A stretch of DNA of 64,000 bases from JBHHUI01 sp965248775 (GCA_965248775.1 OZ252150.1:2232001-2296000), one strand, 5' to 3'. Shown: positions 17,076 through 26,184, numbered from the stretch's first letter. Translations and numbers: made by a program. Notes: generated by a model not told the origin, from the sequence alone.

Positions 17076-17492
17076 TCAGGCAAACCATCCGACCACCCGC
17101 ATCGTCACCGTACCGCTGGCACCGCTCCAATAGCTAGTGCCTGCGGCAGATGCCGGCACGATGGCATTATTGACTCCCGTATTCACCACGGAGTCGTTGG
17201 TCGTCGTGGACTTCGCCTTCCAGTTGATCGTCCCTGATATGTAAACGTGGATTGCCCGCGCCCTGGACGGCACGCTGAACGTTGTATTCCAATTCATGGT
17301 GCCGGTCGCCGCTGGTGAGCCTGCTTCCCAGGATGCGTCGGTCAGTGCGTCGAGATCGTCGTCGGCGTCTTTGTCGGCCCGGAAGAAGCGCAGACCGTCA
17401 TTGCGCGATGCCACCGCAGGTGCGGCCAGGCCTTCGAGCCTTCCCACCCTGCGACCCAACTCAGCAAGTGCCACCTGTAAAACGTTAGACAT
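17076..17492 (-). CDS. Putative tail-tip/fibre protein (last late gene)
   Basis: 138 aa. The N-terminus is a short coiled coil (LQVALAELGRRVGRLEGL), the rest is Ser/Thr/Gly-rich and beta-like (NWNTTFSVPSRARAIHVYIS, SYWSGASGTVTMRVVGWF), a pattern common in virion surface or fibre proteins. Start overlaps the end of the Gp37-like gene by 8 bases. Being last before the terminator, after tail genes, it is likely a virion component. No specific family recognised. Confidence 0.55.
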   Translation of the reverse strand: MSNVLQVALAELGRRVGRLEGLAAPAVASRNDGLRFFRADKDADDDLDALTDASWEAGSPAATGTMNWNTTFSVPSRARAIHVYISGTINWKAKSTTTNDSVVNTGVNNAIVPASAAGTSYWSGASGTVTMRVVGWFA

Positions 17493-18582
17493 TGCGCGTC
17501 ACCACGCCGAGCGTTTCACCACCCTGCGCATCCACCGTCACGGTCACCGCTCCAATCTTCACGCTGAAGTCGAGATCGTCGTACCGCGCCGTCACGAGAT
17601 CTCCGAGCACCCAATCCCTGGTGTAGCGTGTGGCCGGAGTCTCTAATGGCTGAAACACCAGGCACCGCTTACGCCGGTTGCGCCTTATAGCCATATCGCC
17701 TTCGTCCGTCGCGCCTGCACCGGTTGCATTCTGCGCCTGCACCACCGCTTCAATGCGGTTGAATGGACTATCGTCTGACGCGCCGCTATCTTCGACTTCG
17801 GTGATTTCTCTAGTGGCACCGTCACCGGCTCCGAGCACATAGATAAAATTCTTCTCTTCGCTCCGGTCGTCGACATACTGTGGCTCATTCATGTTGTCGT
17901 GCTCGGTGGAAAAGATTACCGGATCATTTGAGCCATTGCCCCAGGTCTTGTCTAGCCCCAATTGCGGCACGTATGTCTTGAAGTTGAATGTATCTGTGCC
18001 GGATAGGTAAACGTCAAAGTCGACGCCGGTGCCCGCCTGCTGTGCCATCTCAGAAATTCGGATACAGGTATCGAGCAAATTTTCCTGGCGAGACTCAATA
18101 GCGATCGACGAGGCCGTGGCCGCCGCTATGGCTTCGGTCACAAAGTCACGCGCCGCAATGGCACCACTGCCCGCATTGTCTTTGACGATTTCGTACATCG
18201 CCGTGTCTGCAACCGAACTTTGAACGTCGAACTCGTCGCCTGAATCTGGTATCACGACGCGCCTGGCAAGCAGGTGCTTGAAGTCAAAGCCCGCCGCTTC
18301 GAATAGCTCACTGCCATCCGGTTGAACTGCACGAGCAAAGCGCCGTACGAAGCCGCCGAAGTCCAACGTCCAAGCCAGGCTGATCGCCTGATCGCGTCGG
18401 TACACCATGAAGAAGCCATCGAGCGCGAACAAGTCTTTGCGCGTATCGTCGGCGTCAATCCTGTAAATCCAATCGCCGAGATAATTCACCTTCTTGTTGT
18501 AGGTGATCAAATCCCATTCATCGAAAACGGCGAGCAAAACGCCCGCCGAATCGTGTAGCCGCACTTGATACTTTATTGCCAT
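17485..18582 (-). CDS. Phage tail protein, Gp37-like (ReqiPepy6 type)
   Basis: 365 aa beginning MAIKYQVRLHDSAGVLLAVF with WDLITYNKKVNYLGDWIYRI, then GFFMVYRRD, AAGFDFKHLLARRVV and a C-terminal WVLGDLVTARYDDLDFSVKI. This succession of a beta-rich N-terminus and a base-plate-like C-terminus matches the siphovirus Gp37-like tail family, thought to act at the tail tip near the distal tail protein. It follows accessory genes within the tail operon. ATG at 18582. Confidence 0.7.
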   Translation of the reverse strand: MAIKYQVRLHDSAGVLLAVFDEWDLITYNKKVNYLGDWIYRIDADDTRKDLFALDGFFMVYRRDQAISLAWTLDFGGFVRRFARAVQPDGSELFEAAGFDFKHLLARRVVIPDSGDEFDVQSSVADTAMYEIVKDNAGSGAIAARDFVTEAIAAATASSIAIESRQENLLDTCIRISEMAQQAGTGVDFDVYLSGTDTFNFKTYVPQLGLDKTWGNGSNDPVIFSTEHDNMNEPQYVDDRSEEKNFIYVLGAGDGATREITEVEDSGASDDSPFNRIEAVVQAQNATGAGATDEGDMAIRRNRRKRCLVFQPLETPATRYTRDWVLGDLVTARYDDLDFSVKIGAVTVTVDAQGGETLGVVTRNV

Positions 18583-18586
18583 TAGC

Positions 18587-19189
18587 TTACTCGCCTAAAT
18601 TCAAAATCCCCGCCATTGCTCCAACGGGATCAAACCCTCCAGGCTCCGTATATTTTTTGAGCATCTCAAAGAGACAAGCAGCAAGAACCGTCATTACTTG
18701 CGGGCCATAGCCTGTAGGCTCATATATCATGGCGAGTTTGCCATCTTTCTGAACTATCTTTATCTCTGTAGTGCCCTCAGAATGTGGGCGCTCAGGGGAT
18801 TGATAAAAATACTCGTACATATTATATGCGGCGGCCAAGCACAAACCGATACCGTTTTCATGAAGGTGTTGGGACTCCCATCTTATTCGTCGAGCTTCTG
18901 GCCCCATCAATTGATGCTCAATCTTGATTGTCTGTGTCCATTCGGGTTGTGTTATCTCTACAGCCTCAAACCCATTTCGTTTCCAGAATTCAAACATCTC
19001 TTGGGGAGGTAAATCTCTTACGGGAATAATAGATTGCTCGCCGCTAATGGGAGTTGTGGATACCTGTGATGCGTTCTCGCCAAGCTCTGCGCCACAATGG
19101 GAACAGAACTTCGGCGCTGGCGCTAGAGTATTATGGCCGCAACTTCCGCAGTAGAAGTTGTCTAAGTGTTGATTTATTAGAGCGTTCAT
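18587..19189 (-). CDS. Zinc-ribbon protein of unknown function
   Basis: 200 aa. Residues 14-33 hold CGSCG and CSHCG, a four-cysteine zinc ribbon. After a linker comes a globular part (FEFWKRNGFEAVEITQPEWT, LCLAAAYNMYEYFYQSPERP). No known family. It overlaps the end of the upstream gene by 59 bases, an unusually long overlap, and precedes the Gp37-like gene by 4 bases. Probably an accessory rather than structural protein. Confidence 0.6.
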   Translation of the reverse strand: MNALINQHLDNFYCGSCGHNTLAPAPKFCSHCGAELGENASQVSTTPISGEQSIIPVRDLPPQEMFEFWKRNGFEAVEITQPEWTQTIKIEHQLMGPEARRIRWESQHLHENGIGLCLAAAYNMYEYFYQSPERPHSEGTTEIKIVQKDGKLAMIYEPTGYGPQVMTVLAACLFEMLKKYTEPGGFDPVGAMAGILNLGE

Positions 19190-19850
19190 TTTTTATCGTC
19201 TCTCTGTAGTAGCTCCGGTGAGCAGAAAGATTGTTGGTTAGCTCCTCCGCCTCTGTTTTCTCACCACTTGTGGCGGCACGTATCTTCAATTGAAACGACT
19301 CGCGTCTAAATGGAATCATTTGTGCGATGGGTGTGCCCTGTCTGAGCCACATCGAAGCCCCCCCCCGCCACAAGAATGGCAAGTTGACCGTATTCATGTA
19401 GTGATCGATCTCGACAATTCCAGAGAAAATCTCAAATGGTGAATAGCCTCGATTTGCTGGAGGACAGAACAGAGCAGAATATCCCTTTGGGGCTTTGATA
19501 ACCCAGTAATTCATAAACTTATATATGTCGCGGTTGCCGAGTCCCGGAATACCAGCCGCTTGCTCACGGTAATGCTTTTGAACAATGGGGAAGCTAGTGT
19601 CCCAATGAAATTCTGCCTTGTCCGCGCCTATCTCGACATACACATCGGCAGCAAGCAAGATGAGATAACCGTTCGTCATCGCCTCTATAAGGGGCAGGCA
19701 TCGCTTTGCTGTTGAACGTGGCGGAACGAGATTGGTCATCTCAACTGGAAGCCGTTTGACCCACTCAGGAATGTTGGCGGATGCTTGAATCGGACGTGGA
19801 AGAACGTTGATTAGATTTTCGGCACAAATAAACTCAATAAGCGCACTCAT
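19131..19850 (-). CDS. DUF6065-like protein
   Basis: 239 aa. It contains IPEWVKRLPVEM near the start, then KFMNYWVIKAPKGYSALFCP and a C-terminal GTPIAQMIPFRRESF. These motifs recall the DUF6065 family found in phage structural clusters and in cyanobacteria; function unknown. It is translationally coupled to its neighbours, overlapping the upstream gene by 4 bases (ATGA type). The family assignment is from memory of motifs and is tentative. Confidence 0.55.
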   Translation of the reverse strand: MSALIEFICAENLINVLPRPIQASANIPEWVKRLPVEMTNLVPPRSTAKRCLPLIEAMTNGYLILLAADVYVEIGADKAEFHWDTSFPIVQKHYREQAAGIPGLGNRDIYKFMNYWVIKAPKGYSALFCPPANRGYSPFEIFSGIVEIDHYMNTVNLPFLWRGGASMWLRQGTPIAQMIPFRRESFQLKIRAATSGEKTEAEELTNNLSAHRSYYRETIKNERSNKSTLRQLLLRKLRP

Positions 19851-20065
19851 TGGTTTCCTTTGGACTCTAGCAAGATGACTACAGCAGCAGTCAGGTCTCG
19901 TATTGTCTGATCGCTGTCCGCCAATATCTTGCTATTCACTGAGGCATCAATCGATTCTAAGCCTTGATTCCTGAGATCGTTTATCCAACTCGGAACAAGC
20001 GCCTTGCGTGCTCTGCGTGCTGTCTCGCTACTATCTTTGCCTGCTTTTGGATCGGATCGTCTCAT
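19847..20065 (-). CDS. Small hypothetical protein
   Basis: 72 aa from ATG 20065, the start that overlaps the end of the upstream gene (TAG at 20062). Basic N-terminus (MRRSDPKAGKDSSETARRAR) and an amphipathic C-terminal helix. No recognised family. Tight coupling on both sides supports expression as part of the late operon. Confidence 0.55.
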   Translation of the reverse strand: MRRSDPKAGKDSSETARRARKALVPSWINDLRNQGLESIDASVNSKILADSDQTIRDLTAAVVILLESKGNQ

Positions 20066-20652
20066 GCTAGCCTCCTTACAAACCACGCCTCTCCTTCATC
20101 CAACGATCCGAGTCCGGTAAGCGGGAATAGGTCGGGATGATCTTTGATATTAAGTTTTACCCATCCTTTCAGAACCGCATTGGAGGCGAAGGCTTCAACT
20201 CTCGTATTACTATCAATATCCTTAGCCTTGCGACTATCAGGAATCAGATGCTCATTCTGGTAAAAGATTAGAGAGCGCTTGAATGTAGTTAGCCGTCCAA
20301 GGGGGTCTAACTGAAAACGAGCAACCATAATGCTTTTCATTCCGCTAGAGAATTTCTCTTTTGGTATATTGCCAAGTATTGGCGGAGGATTATCAGGATC
20401 GTTTTCTCGATGATCAAGATAATACTGACTGCCATTAGGAAATTCTGGTGATGATGCTAATAATGGTGTGATCCACAACTCTGCAATACCACCAAAGAGC
20501 GTCGGCAAGATTTCTATGACTCCTGCTTCAAACTCAACAGAGATGTAGTTTTCAGTGTCAAAATCTCCGCAATAGAATGTATGCGCTGGAATGGAAACCT
20601 TGAAGTCTTCAATAGCGGTTTGGCCGATGTCAACAATATATCTATTTGCCAT
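20062..20652 (-). CDS. Hypothetical phage protein
   Basis: 196 aa, mostly beta-like (MANRYIVDIGQTAIEDFKVS, YCGDFDTENYISVEFEAGVI, FSSGMKSIMVARFQLDPLGR). No family recognised. It follows the tail fibre gene by 5 bases, so a virion-associated or assembly role is possible. Confidence 0.55.
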   Translation of the reverse strand: MANRYIVDIGQTAIEDFKVSIPAHTFYCGDFDTENYISVEFEAGVIEILPTLFGGIAELWITPLLASSPEFPNGSQYYLDHRENDPDNPPPILGNIPKEKFSSGMKSIMVARFQLDPLGRLTTFKRSLIFYQNEHLIPDSRKAKDIDSNTRVEAFASNAVLKGWVKLNIKDHPDLFPLTGLGSLDEGEAWFVRRLA

Positions 20653-20657
20653 GATTT

Positions 20658-21458
20658 TTAGTCCTTCTTTATTGGCGTCAACTGCACGTAACTAAAAACA
20701 TCAGAAAGCGCAGCGTTTCCAGAGTCGGTATTTGTGCTCCCCACCGAGCCACCACAATCATTTGAACAGCCGCCAGATGTGTGGCTATTTGTATAGTTGT
20801 AGGAGTGGTTATGGCCTGTTGAGCCATGTGTATGTATTTTGTCTTGCAAATCCGTAAGCGCTGAACCGACTGTTCCTTCATCAGTACCACCAGAAGGCGT
20901 ACCGACAATCGCACGCCCCTGTGCCGCTGCGTATATCGTAAAGCCAGCAGGAGCGGCGGCATCGGTTGTATAACCAATAAAGTTGGTCGGAAAACCAGAG
21001 ATATATTCCCGTTCGTCCGTGACTGTGATCGTGCCGCCAGTGTTGATGCTGACTTGCGCCAACGGAATGTCCCACGTCACGCCGTCTGTCTGCGTCATTG
21101 CCGGTGCGCCGCCACCTTCCGATCCGGCGATGCGCGTCACTCGAACGGCCTGCGCCGTCCAATCTTTGCGTAGTACGATCCGGTCTATGCGCGTGCTCGA
21201 TGAGGGAGTCGGAATAGTGACGGTAACCGCTACCGAATTATCGTAAAACGAACCGTCAACCATTGCCCCGCCGGTATCCACACTGACCGGTGAAGCGACA
21301 CCAGTCACCGCTAGTTCATTGTCTACTTGATAAAGCACGCCTTTGTTTGCGCCTTTGCGACCAAAGAGCGCGGCATATATATCTGCCCACTGATCGAATG
21401 AATATGGGCCTTTATCGCCAGTTGCAGTGCCACCCCACGGTCGAGAGATTTCAGTCAT
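20658..21458 (-). CDS. Tail fibre/base-plate protein with His/Cys-rich tip
   Basis: 266 aa. The N-terminal half is a typical phage fibre adaptor (DRIVLRKDWTAQAVRVTRIA, VTDEREYISGFPTNFIGYTT). The C-terminal part is rich in metal-type ligands: HTHGSTGHNHSYNYTNSH followed by two cysteines in CSNDCGG. Many fibre tips carry repeated His-X-His motifs that hold iron in the trimer axis, so a metal-stabilised tip is a reasonable inference. Starts with ATGA overlap on the upstream gene. Confidence 0.68.
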   Translation of the reverse strand: MTEISRPWGGTATGDKGPYSFDQWADIYAALFGRKGANKGVLYQVDNELAVTGVASPVSVDTGGAMVDGSFYDNSVAVTVTIPTPSSSTRIDRIVLRKDWTAQAVRVTRIAGSEGGGAPAMTQTDGVTWDIPLAQVSINTGGTITVTDEREYISGFPTNFIGYTTDAAAPAGFTIYAAAQGRAIVGTPSGGTDEGTVGSALTDLQDKIHTHGSTGHNHSYNYTNSHTSGGCSNDCGGSVGSTNTDSGNAALSDVFSYVQLTPIKKD

Positions 21459-21784
21459 TGGACGTTGCCCCTCAAGCCTGCGATCACATAGAAGCCAATC
21501 AGCGGCACGCCGATCACCGTTTCGACTACAATCGGTTCACCGTCCTCTTTATGACCAATTGGGAGCGTCACCCTTTTTTGCTCCGTCGCTTGACTCACTA
21601 CTACCTTTAGTTCGAACACTTCGCCGCAATCAGGGCATTTTTTATTGACCCTTGAGATTTCCGGTTCTGGCACGCGATGCCCAATCGCCGCCACGCTCAC
21701 GCCCGGAATCGTCGGCACTTCAAAATCTGTGAAATGAACTCGGCAAGCTGGACACCAGTGCCCGATCTCGATAGTTGTTGGCAT
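21455..21784 (-). CDS. Small zinc-ribbon phage protein
   Basis: 109 aa with two CxxC pairs (CPAC near residue 11 and CPDC near residue 51) that would bind zinc, then a beta-rich tail (RVTLPIGHKEDGEPIVVETV). Sits between the distal tail protein and the fibre gene. No family recognised; possibly a tail-tip accessory factor. Confidence 0.55.
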   Translation of the reverse strand: MPTTIEIGHWCPACRVHFTDFEVPTIPGVSVAAIGHRVPEPEISRVNKKCPDCGEVFELKVVVSQATEQKRVTLPIGHKEDGEPIVVETVIGVPLIGFYVIAGLRGNVQ

Positions 21785-21787
21785 TGT

Positions 21788-22672
21788 TTATATTCCTATG
21801 TACTTGTCGTACCATTTCATTGTGATGTCGGTTGTCGCACTATCGGCAGCCGACCCCTGCACTCGAATCGAATTGTTCCCGCTTGCGACTTCTGGATCAG
21901 CGGCAAGATGAAACGTACCAAGGTCGCTATCAGAACTCATCTTGCTAATCAAGTTCGTGCCGCTTCCGTTCGTGATTGTTTTTACACCCGGCGCGGTGTC
22001 GATTGTGACGACTTCGCTTGCGCCGATGGCATAAGTCATTTGTATTTTTTCGCCGGTGCTACTATTCGTGATGATCGGATTTGTGAGAGGGCCGGTAATA
22101 ACAATCTGCGGATACGACTCCCACGTTCCTCCATTTTGCACCGTTACAGATTCATCGATAACGCCTGACCCGAAAGTGATCGGAAACGTAATCGAGAATT
22201 CTAGTTCAGTCAAAGCTGACAAAGCGAATGACTGTGTGTTTATCGGCATCTTTCGCCACACCGGATCAAAGGCAATCAACTGCACCGCGAACTTCTGCGA
22301 GTAGGCGCTCACCTGGTCGCGCCGACCAAGACTCAGGCCACGGTTGTAATGGCAATCTAACTCGTACTTGGTGCCGCATGGCAACTCTTTGCGCAGGATG
22401 CCGGTCGACGTCCACGGTCGAAAGGTGGCAAGATATGTCTGGCGATTTGTAAAAAAGTTCTCCCGACTCGTGTCCTTTTTGTAGAACAATAAATTGATGA
22501 TGCGCGGATCGAGTTTGAAGCCCTGGCGCGTCGCGCCGTGTTGCTGTGCGCCCCGTATAACGTAATGCTTGTTCGGCGGCATCCCTAGCTCGCCTTCATC
22601 AGCCAGTGATACGCCACTCGATAGAGATACCGTGCCGCCACCTGGATCGACCCATTCCATACCTTCAGCCAT
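21788..22672 (-). CDS. Distal tail protein (Dit/Sipho_tail type)
   Basis: 294 aa. The N-terminal domain has the usual Dit feature set (LADEGELGMPPNKHYVIRGA, GFKLDPRIINLLFYK, RREQVSAYS-like segment, VQLIAFDPVWR), followed by a galectin-like C-terminal beta domain (VTVQNGGTWESYPQIVITGP, STGEKIQMTYAI). Such proteins form the hexameric hub joining tail tube to tip. It follows the tape measure gene with a TAATG overlap, the normal order tape measure, Dit, tip proteins. Confidence 0.75.
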   Translation of the reverse strand: MAEGMEWVDPGGGTVSLSSGVSLADEGELGMPPNKHYVIRGAQQHGATRQGFKLDPRIINLLFYKKDTSRENFFTNRQTYLATFRPWTSTGILRKELPCGTKYELDCHYNRGLSLGRRDQVSAYSQKFAVQLIAFDPVWRKMPINTQSFALSALTELEFSITFPITFGSGVIDESVTVQNGGTWESYPQIVITGPLTNPIITNSSTGEKIQMTYAIGASEVVTIDTAPGVKTITNGSGTNLISKMSSDSDLGTFHLAADPEVASGNNSIRVQGSAADSATTDITMKWYDKYIGI

Positions 22673-25437
22673 TAGATATTCGCCGCCGCCTTCATCAGTG
22701 ATAAATCGTGCCGGATTGACGACTCGCTCTGCTTGTTGCCGTAGTGAGCGGTCAAGTAGAAGTTGTTGGTTGTTTCGCCCTGTGCCTGGCCGCCGCTTAT
22801 TCCACTTGGTTGAGTAAGTGAAGTCATCGACGCATCAACAATGGCACCTCTGCTGGCCGCGATGCCCTGCGCGTAGCCCAGGCCGACGTTTTTACCTATG
22901 TCAAACATCACCCGCGATGGCGAAGAGATATCCAGTGCCGAGAGTACGATGCCGACCGGCGCGGTCAAGACAGATGCCGCCGCTTCGGCCAGCTTGCCAG
23001 CCATCGAAAGAAAACCGTCAATCATGCCCTGCACCCAGTCGACCGCGATGCCGACAAATGCGTCACGTTTGGATGCCAGCCATCCGAGCGTGTTGTTGAC
23101 CCACGTTTCCCACTGTGCCCGCAATTCATTCAACTTGCTTATCACACCTGCGCGAATGGCCTCGATGATAAAGAGCACAAGCGCCTTCATGCTATTCCAG
23201 GCCGTCGTCCAGCCAGCCTTTATTTGTGCCAGTTTGGTCGTGATTGCCGCACTCATATTCAAGAGAGCCTGTATAACGACGAGTTTGATCAAATCCCAAA
23301 TAAGAATTAGAGAGCGCCAGGCTTCCTGCGTCTTCTGAAGCATGAATAGCAACGGAATCGCAATCAACAGTTTGGCAGTATGACTGACTTCCATTAGCTT
23401 CTGGAAAACGATAAGTTTTAGCTGGCCCCACGTTTCAGTGATACGTTGCCAACCTTCTGAAGCGGCGAACGCATCCGCAAAGGCCGTCACAAAGGCACCG
23501 GCCATCGTCGCGCCTTCGGTATCCATGCCTGCCGCGCCGGTAATCAATCCCCCGATTAGCTGTGCGCCGAGCTTAATCAATTCAGGTATGCCTTCCGTCA
23601 ATATCCAAGCCGTGAACTTACCGAGCATCGCGCCCAGTTTTGTATTGATGTCGAGTTTGTTTTCGTCGAGCCAGGACATAAATGCACTAGCCCACGGACT
23701 CACCATTTCGATGATCCGTGTGCCCATTGAGAGTGCCCAGGTGGAGAATGCTTGCCACACCTTCTCAAGCATCGCGCCCAGTTTTGTATTGATGTCGAGT
23801 TTGTTTTCGTCGAGCCAGGACATAAATGCACTAGCCCACGGACTCACCATTTCGATGATCCGTGTGCCCATTGAGAGTGCCCAGGTGGAGAATGCTTGCC
23901 ACACCTTCTCAAGCGCCGGTGGCACCTGTGTTGCAAACGTAGTGAAGAAGCCGCCCAACGATGCGAAAAACCCCTCCGGATCACCGGCCTGGATGGCTTC
24001 CCACATTGGCTCAAACATGGACGCGGCCAACGTCAGTGCGTGCCACAACTCTTGCAGTGGCCCTAGCATCGTCGTCTTTAGGCCGCCCAAGTCAGTCGCC
24101 CAGGCCGCGGCCAGCGCAGCCCCACCTGCAATCAGCAGGCCGAACGGTGACGCAAGCGCACCAACGACTCCGAGTAATGTGCCGAGCAGGCCAATCACTG
24201 GCCCAAGCGCAATCCCTACACCGGCCAATATCAGGCCGAGCCGCAGGAAGCGCGGATTGGCAGAGGCAAATTCACTGAACCGCGTCAGTAGTGGCCCCAA
24301 CGTATCCATCAAGTCAAAAAATGGCGGCAGTAGCACATCACTGATCGTTATGGCGATATCTTTGAACGCGGCCTTAGCCAATTGCATCTTTGATTCTGTG
24401 GTGCCAAACCGGAGCGCCGCTTCCCGCGTCAGTGCGTTGTTGTCTTCCCACTCGTTGGCCGCTATACCGAGCGCATCGGATAATAGAGAGCCTGCGCCAG
24501 CCATCCGGAGCATCGTGTCGCGCACTCGTATGCCGTCGAGATCAAGCTCTTCGAGCACCCCGAAAACATTACCGCCATGCTCTGCGACGCTACCCAGGCC
24601 TTGAATAAATATCTGCATCGCGCTGGCGGCATCGGTCTCAAAGGCCTCTGAAAAATTCTCAGCACTCAGGCCGGCTATGCGTGCAAAACTGTCCAGCTTG
24701 TCGCTTCCTTCTGCAACGCTGGACGCCATATCGACAAAGACTCTGCTGATGGCAGAGCCGCCCGCTTCCGCATTGATGCCGACGCTATTTAGTGCCGCAG
24801 AGAAGCCAAGAATTTGATGCTCGCTTAGTCCGATTGTGGAGCCTGCACCGGCTATGCGTTGAGCCATATTCACAATATCGGCTTCAGTCGTTGCCATGTT
24901 ATTGCCGAGCGCCACGATTGTGCTTCCTAGCTGATCAAAGGCGGTCTTATCCATGCCTGTGATATTGGCGAACTGCGCCAGGGCAGATGCCGCCGCATCG
25001 GACGTCAGGTTTGTCGCCACACCTAGCTTGGCGATTACGTCAGTGAAGCCGAGCAGGTTTTTGGACTCGATACCTAGCTGGCCGCCCGCTTCAGCAATGG
25101 CCGCCAACTCTTCGGCCGCCACCGGTATATCCTTCGCCATTTCGCGGAGGCCGGAACGCAGGCCTTCTCCAATGATCGTTAGGTTGCCGAACGAATCGCT
25201 CGCATCGCCCACCGTTTTGAGCACACCGGTGAAGGCCGACTCAAAGTCGATGCCCGCCTGTGCGATCCCCTTCACTGCCAGAGTCAACGGTAGGCCCATT
25301 GCCAGTCCTATCTTGGCACCGGTGGCCTGCATACTGGACGCCGTGGACTGCATCATCGCCCGCGATTGTGCAAGCCCGGATTGCAAGCCCGATATTGATG
25401 CCCCTACTCGAACGAATAATGATGCAATTTCAGTCGT
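22672..25437 (-). CDS. Tail tape measure protein
   Basis: 921 aa from ATG 25437 (MTTEIASLFVRVGASISGLQ). The N-terminal part is a TP901-1-type tape measure domain (GIDFESAFTGVLKTVGDAS, EELAAIAEAGGQLGIESKNL, LNSVGINAEAGGSAISRVFV). Hydrophobic segments follow (LILAGVGIALGPVIGLLGTL) and then amphipathic helices. Inside is a perfect tandem duplication of 48 residues (LEKVWQAFSTWALSMGTRII unit), listed separately. It sets tail length and would be expelled into the host at infection. The start is 24 bases from the divergent HNH gene. Confidence 0.9.
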   Translation of the reverse strand, partial: TTEIASLFVRVGASISGLQSGLAQSRAMMQSTASSMQATGAKIGLAMGLPLTLAVKGIAQAGIDFESAFTGVLKTVGDASDSFGNLTIIGEGLRSGLREMAKDIPVAAEELAAIAEAGGQLGIESKNLLGFTDVIAKLGVATNLTSDAAASALAQFANITGMDKTAFDQLGSTIVALGNNMATTEADIVNMAQRIAGAGSTIGLSEHQILGFSAALNSVGINAEAGGSAISRVFVDMASSVAEGSDKLDSFARIAGLSAENFSEAFETDAASAMQIFIQGLGSVAEHGGNVFGVLEELDLDGIRVRDTMLRMAGAGSLLSDALGIAANEWEDNNALTREAALRFGTTESKMQLAKAAFKDIAITISDVLLPPFFDLMDTLGPLLTRFSEFASANPRFLRLGLILAGVGIALGPVIGLLGTLLGVVGALASPFGLLIAGGAALAAAWATDLGGLKTTMLGPLQELWHALTLAASMFEPMWEAIQAGDPEGFFASLGGFFTTFATQVPPALEKVWQAFSTWALSMGTRIIEMVSPWASAFMSWLDENKLDINTKLGAMLEKVWQAFSTWALSMGTRIIEMVSPWASAFMSWLDENKLDINTKLGAMLGKFTAWILTEGIPELIKLGAQLIGGLITGAAGMDTEGATMAGAFVTAFADAFAASEGWQRITETWGQLKLIVFQKLMEVSHTAKLLIAIPLLFMLQKTQEAWRSLILIWDLIKLVVIQALLNMSAAITTKLAQIKAGWTTAWNSMKALVLFIIEAIRAGVISKLNELRAQWETWVNNTLGWLASKRDAFVGIAVDWVQGMIDGFLSMAGKLAEAAASVLTAPVGIVLSALDISSPSRVMFDIGKNVGLGYAQGIAASRGAIVDASMTSLTQPSGISGGQAQGETTNNFYLTAHYGNKQSESSIRHDLSLMKAAANI
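23624..23911. repeat. 144-bp perfect tandem duplication in the tape measure gene
   Basis: Two adjacent 144-bp copies (23624-23767 and 23768-23911), 48 codons each, with no visible difference. In frame, so the tape measure is lengthened by 48 residues. Absence of divergence points to a recent event. Confidence 0.9.
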
Positions 25438-25460
25438 CATTTTTGCTATACTCGCAACCC

Positions 25461-26180
25461 ATGCCAGCCAAAAAGCCTGCAATCGAAAAGAAGTGTCTGA
25501 ATTGCTCTAATCAATTTTCCGTAAAGCCGTGCAGAGCATCCACGGCCAAATATTGCTCTCGCAAATGTTCCGAAGCACACAGAGCCTTGCCCCGAAGAAA
25601 GTGCCCAAATTGCGGCGAGGTCTTTGGAAGTAGGGCACATGGTGGTCACCGCGGGTCTCAGAAATATTGCTCGAAACAGTGCTATACCGAGCATTCCCCC
25701 AGGCCTCACCCGATCAGAACTTGCGAAAAATGCGGACAAGTCTTTTCGGTTTACCCGTCCACTATCCGTTACAACGCCGCCCGATACTGTAGCCAAGAAT
25801 GCGCGGGCAACGCGCGTGAGCGTCATATAAAGATGTGTGAATGGTGCGCAGACGGCTTCGAGGTAACCCGCGCTCGAACATTGTCGGCTCGCTTCTGCTC
25901 CGTGCACTGCCACAACGAATGGCAAAGGGAATATCGCAAAACCCGCGTACTCACTGCTCGCGCACGACTCCAAAGCAAGGCGTGGGAGCGTCAAAGGCGA
26001 CGGGCGCTTGAACGCGACGGTTGGCGTTGTACGAAATGCGGTACCGGTCACAATCTGGTCGCGCATCATAAAATCGCATGGCGAAAAAGCCGCGATGACT
26101 CTTTGTCCAACCTGCAAACATTGTGCAGAAAGTGCCACGCGATCATTGAGCCAATTCCGCTCCGCAAGCGCATCACTTAG
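25461..26180 (+). CDS. HNH endonuclease with four zinc ribbons (antisense in tail operon)
   Basis: 239 aa from ATG 25461. Four tandem zinc-ribbon units occupy residues about 10-165, each with CxxC, a hydrophobic middle and YCS/FCS-xxC (CLNC...YCSRKC, CPNC...YCSKQC, CEKC...YCSQEC, CEWC...FCSVHC). The HNH domain follows: WRCTKCGTGHNLVAHHKI, with NLQTLCRKCH. The gene lies on the strand opposite to all its neighbours, ending 4 bases from the tail chaperone stop. This layout suits a free-standing homing endonuclease. Confidence 0.82.
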   Translation: MPAKKPAIEKKCLNCSNQFSVKPCRASTAKYCSRKCSEAHRALPRRKCPNCGEVFGSRAHGGHRGSQKYCSKQCYTEHSPRPHPIRTCEKCGQVFSVYPSTIRYNAARYCSQECAGNARERHIKMCEWCADGFEVTRARTLSARFCSVHCHNEWQREYRKTRVLTARARLQSKAWERQRRRALERDGWRCTKCGTGHNLVAHHKIAWRKSRDDSLSNLQTLCRKCHAIIEPIPLRKRIT

Positions 26181-26184
26181 TATT

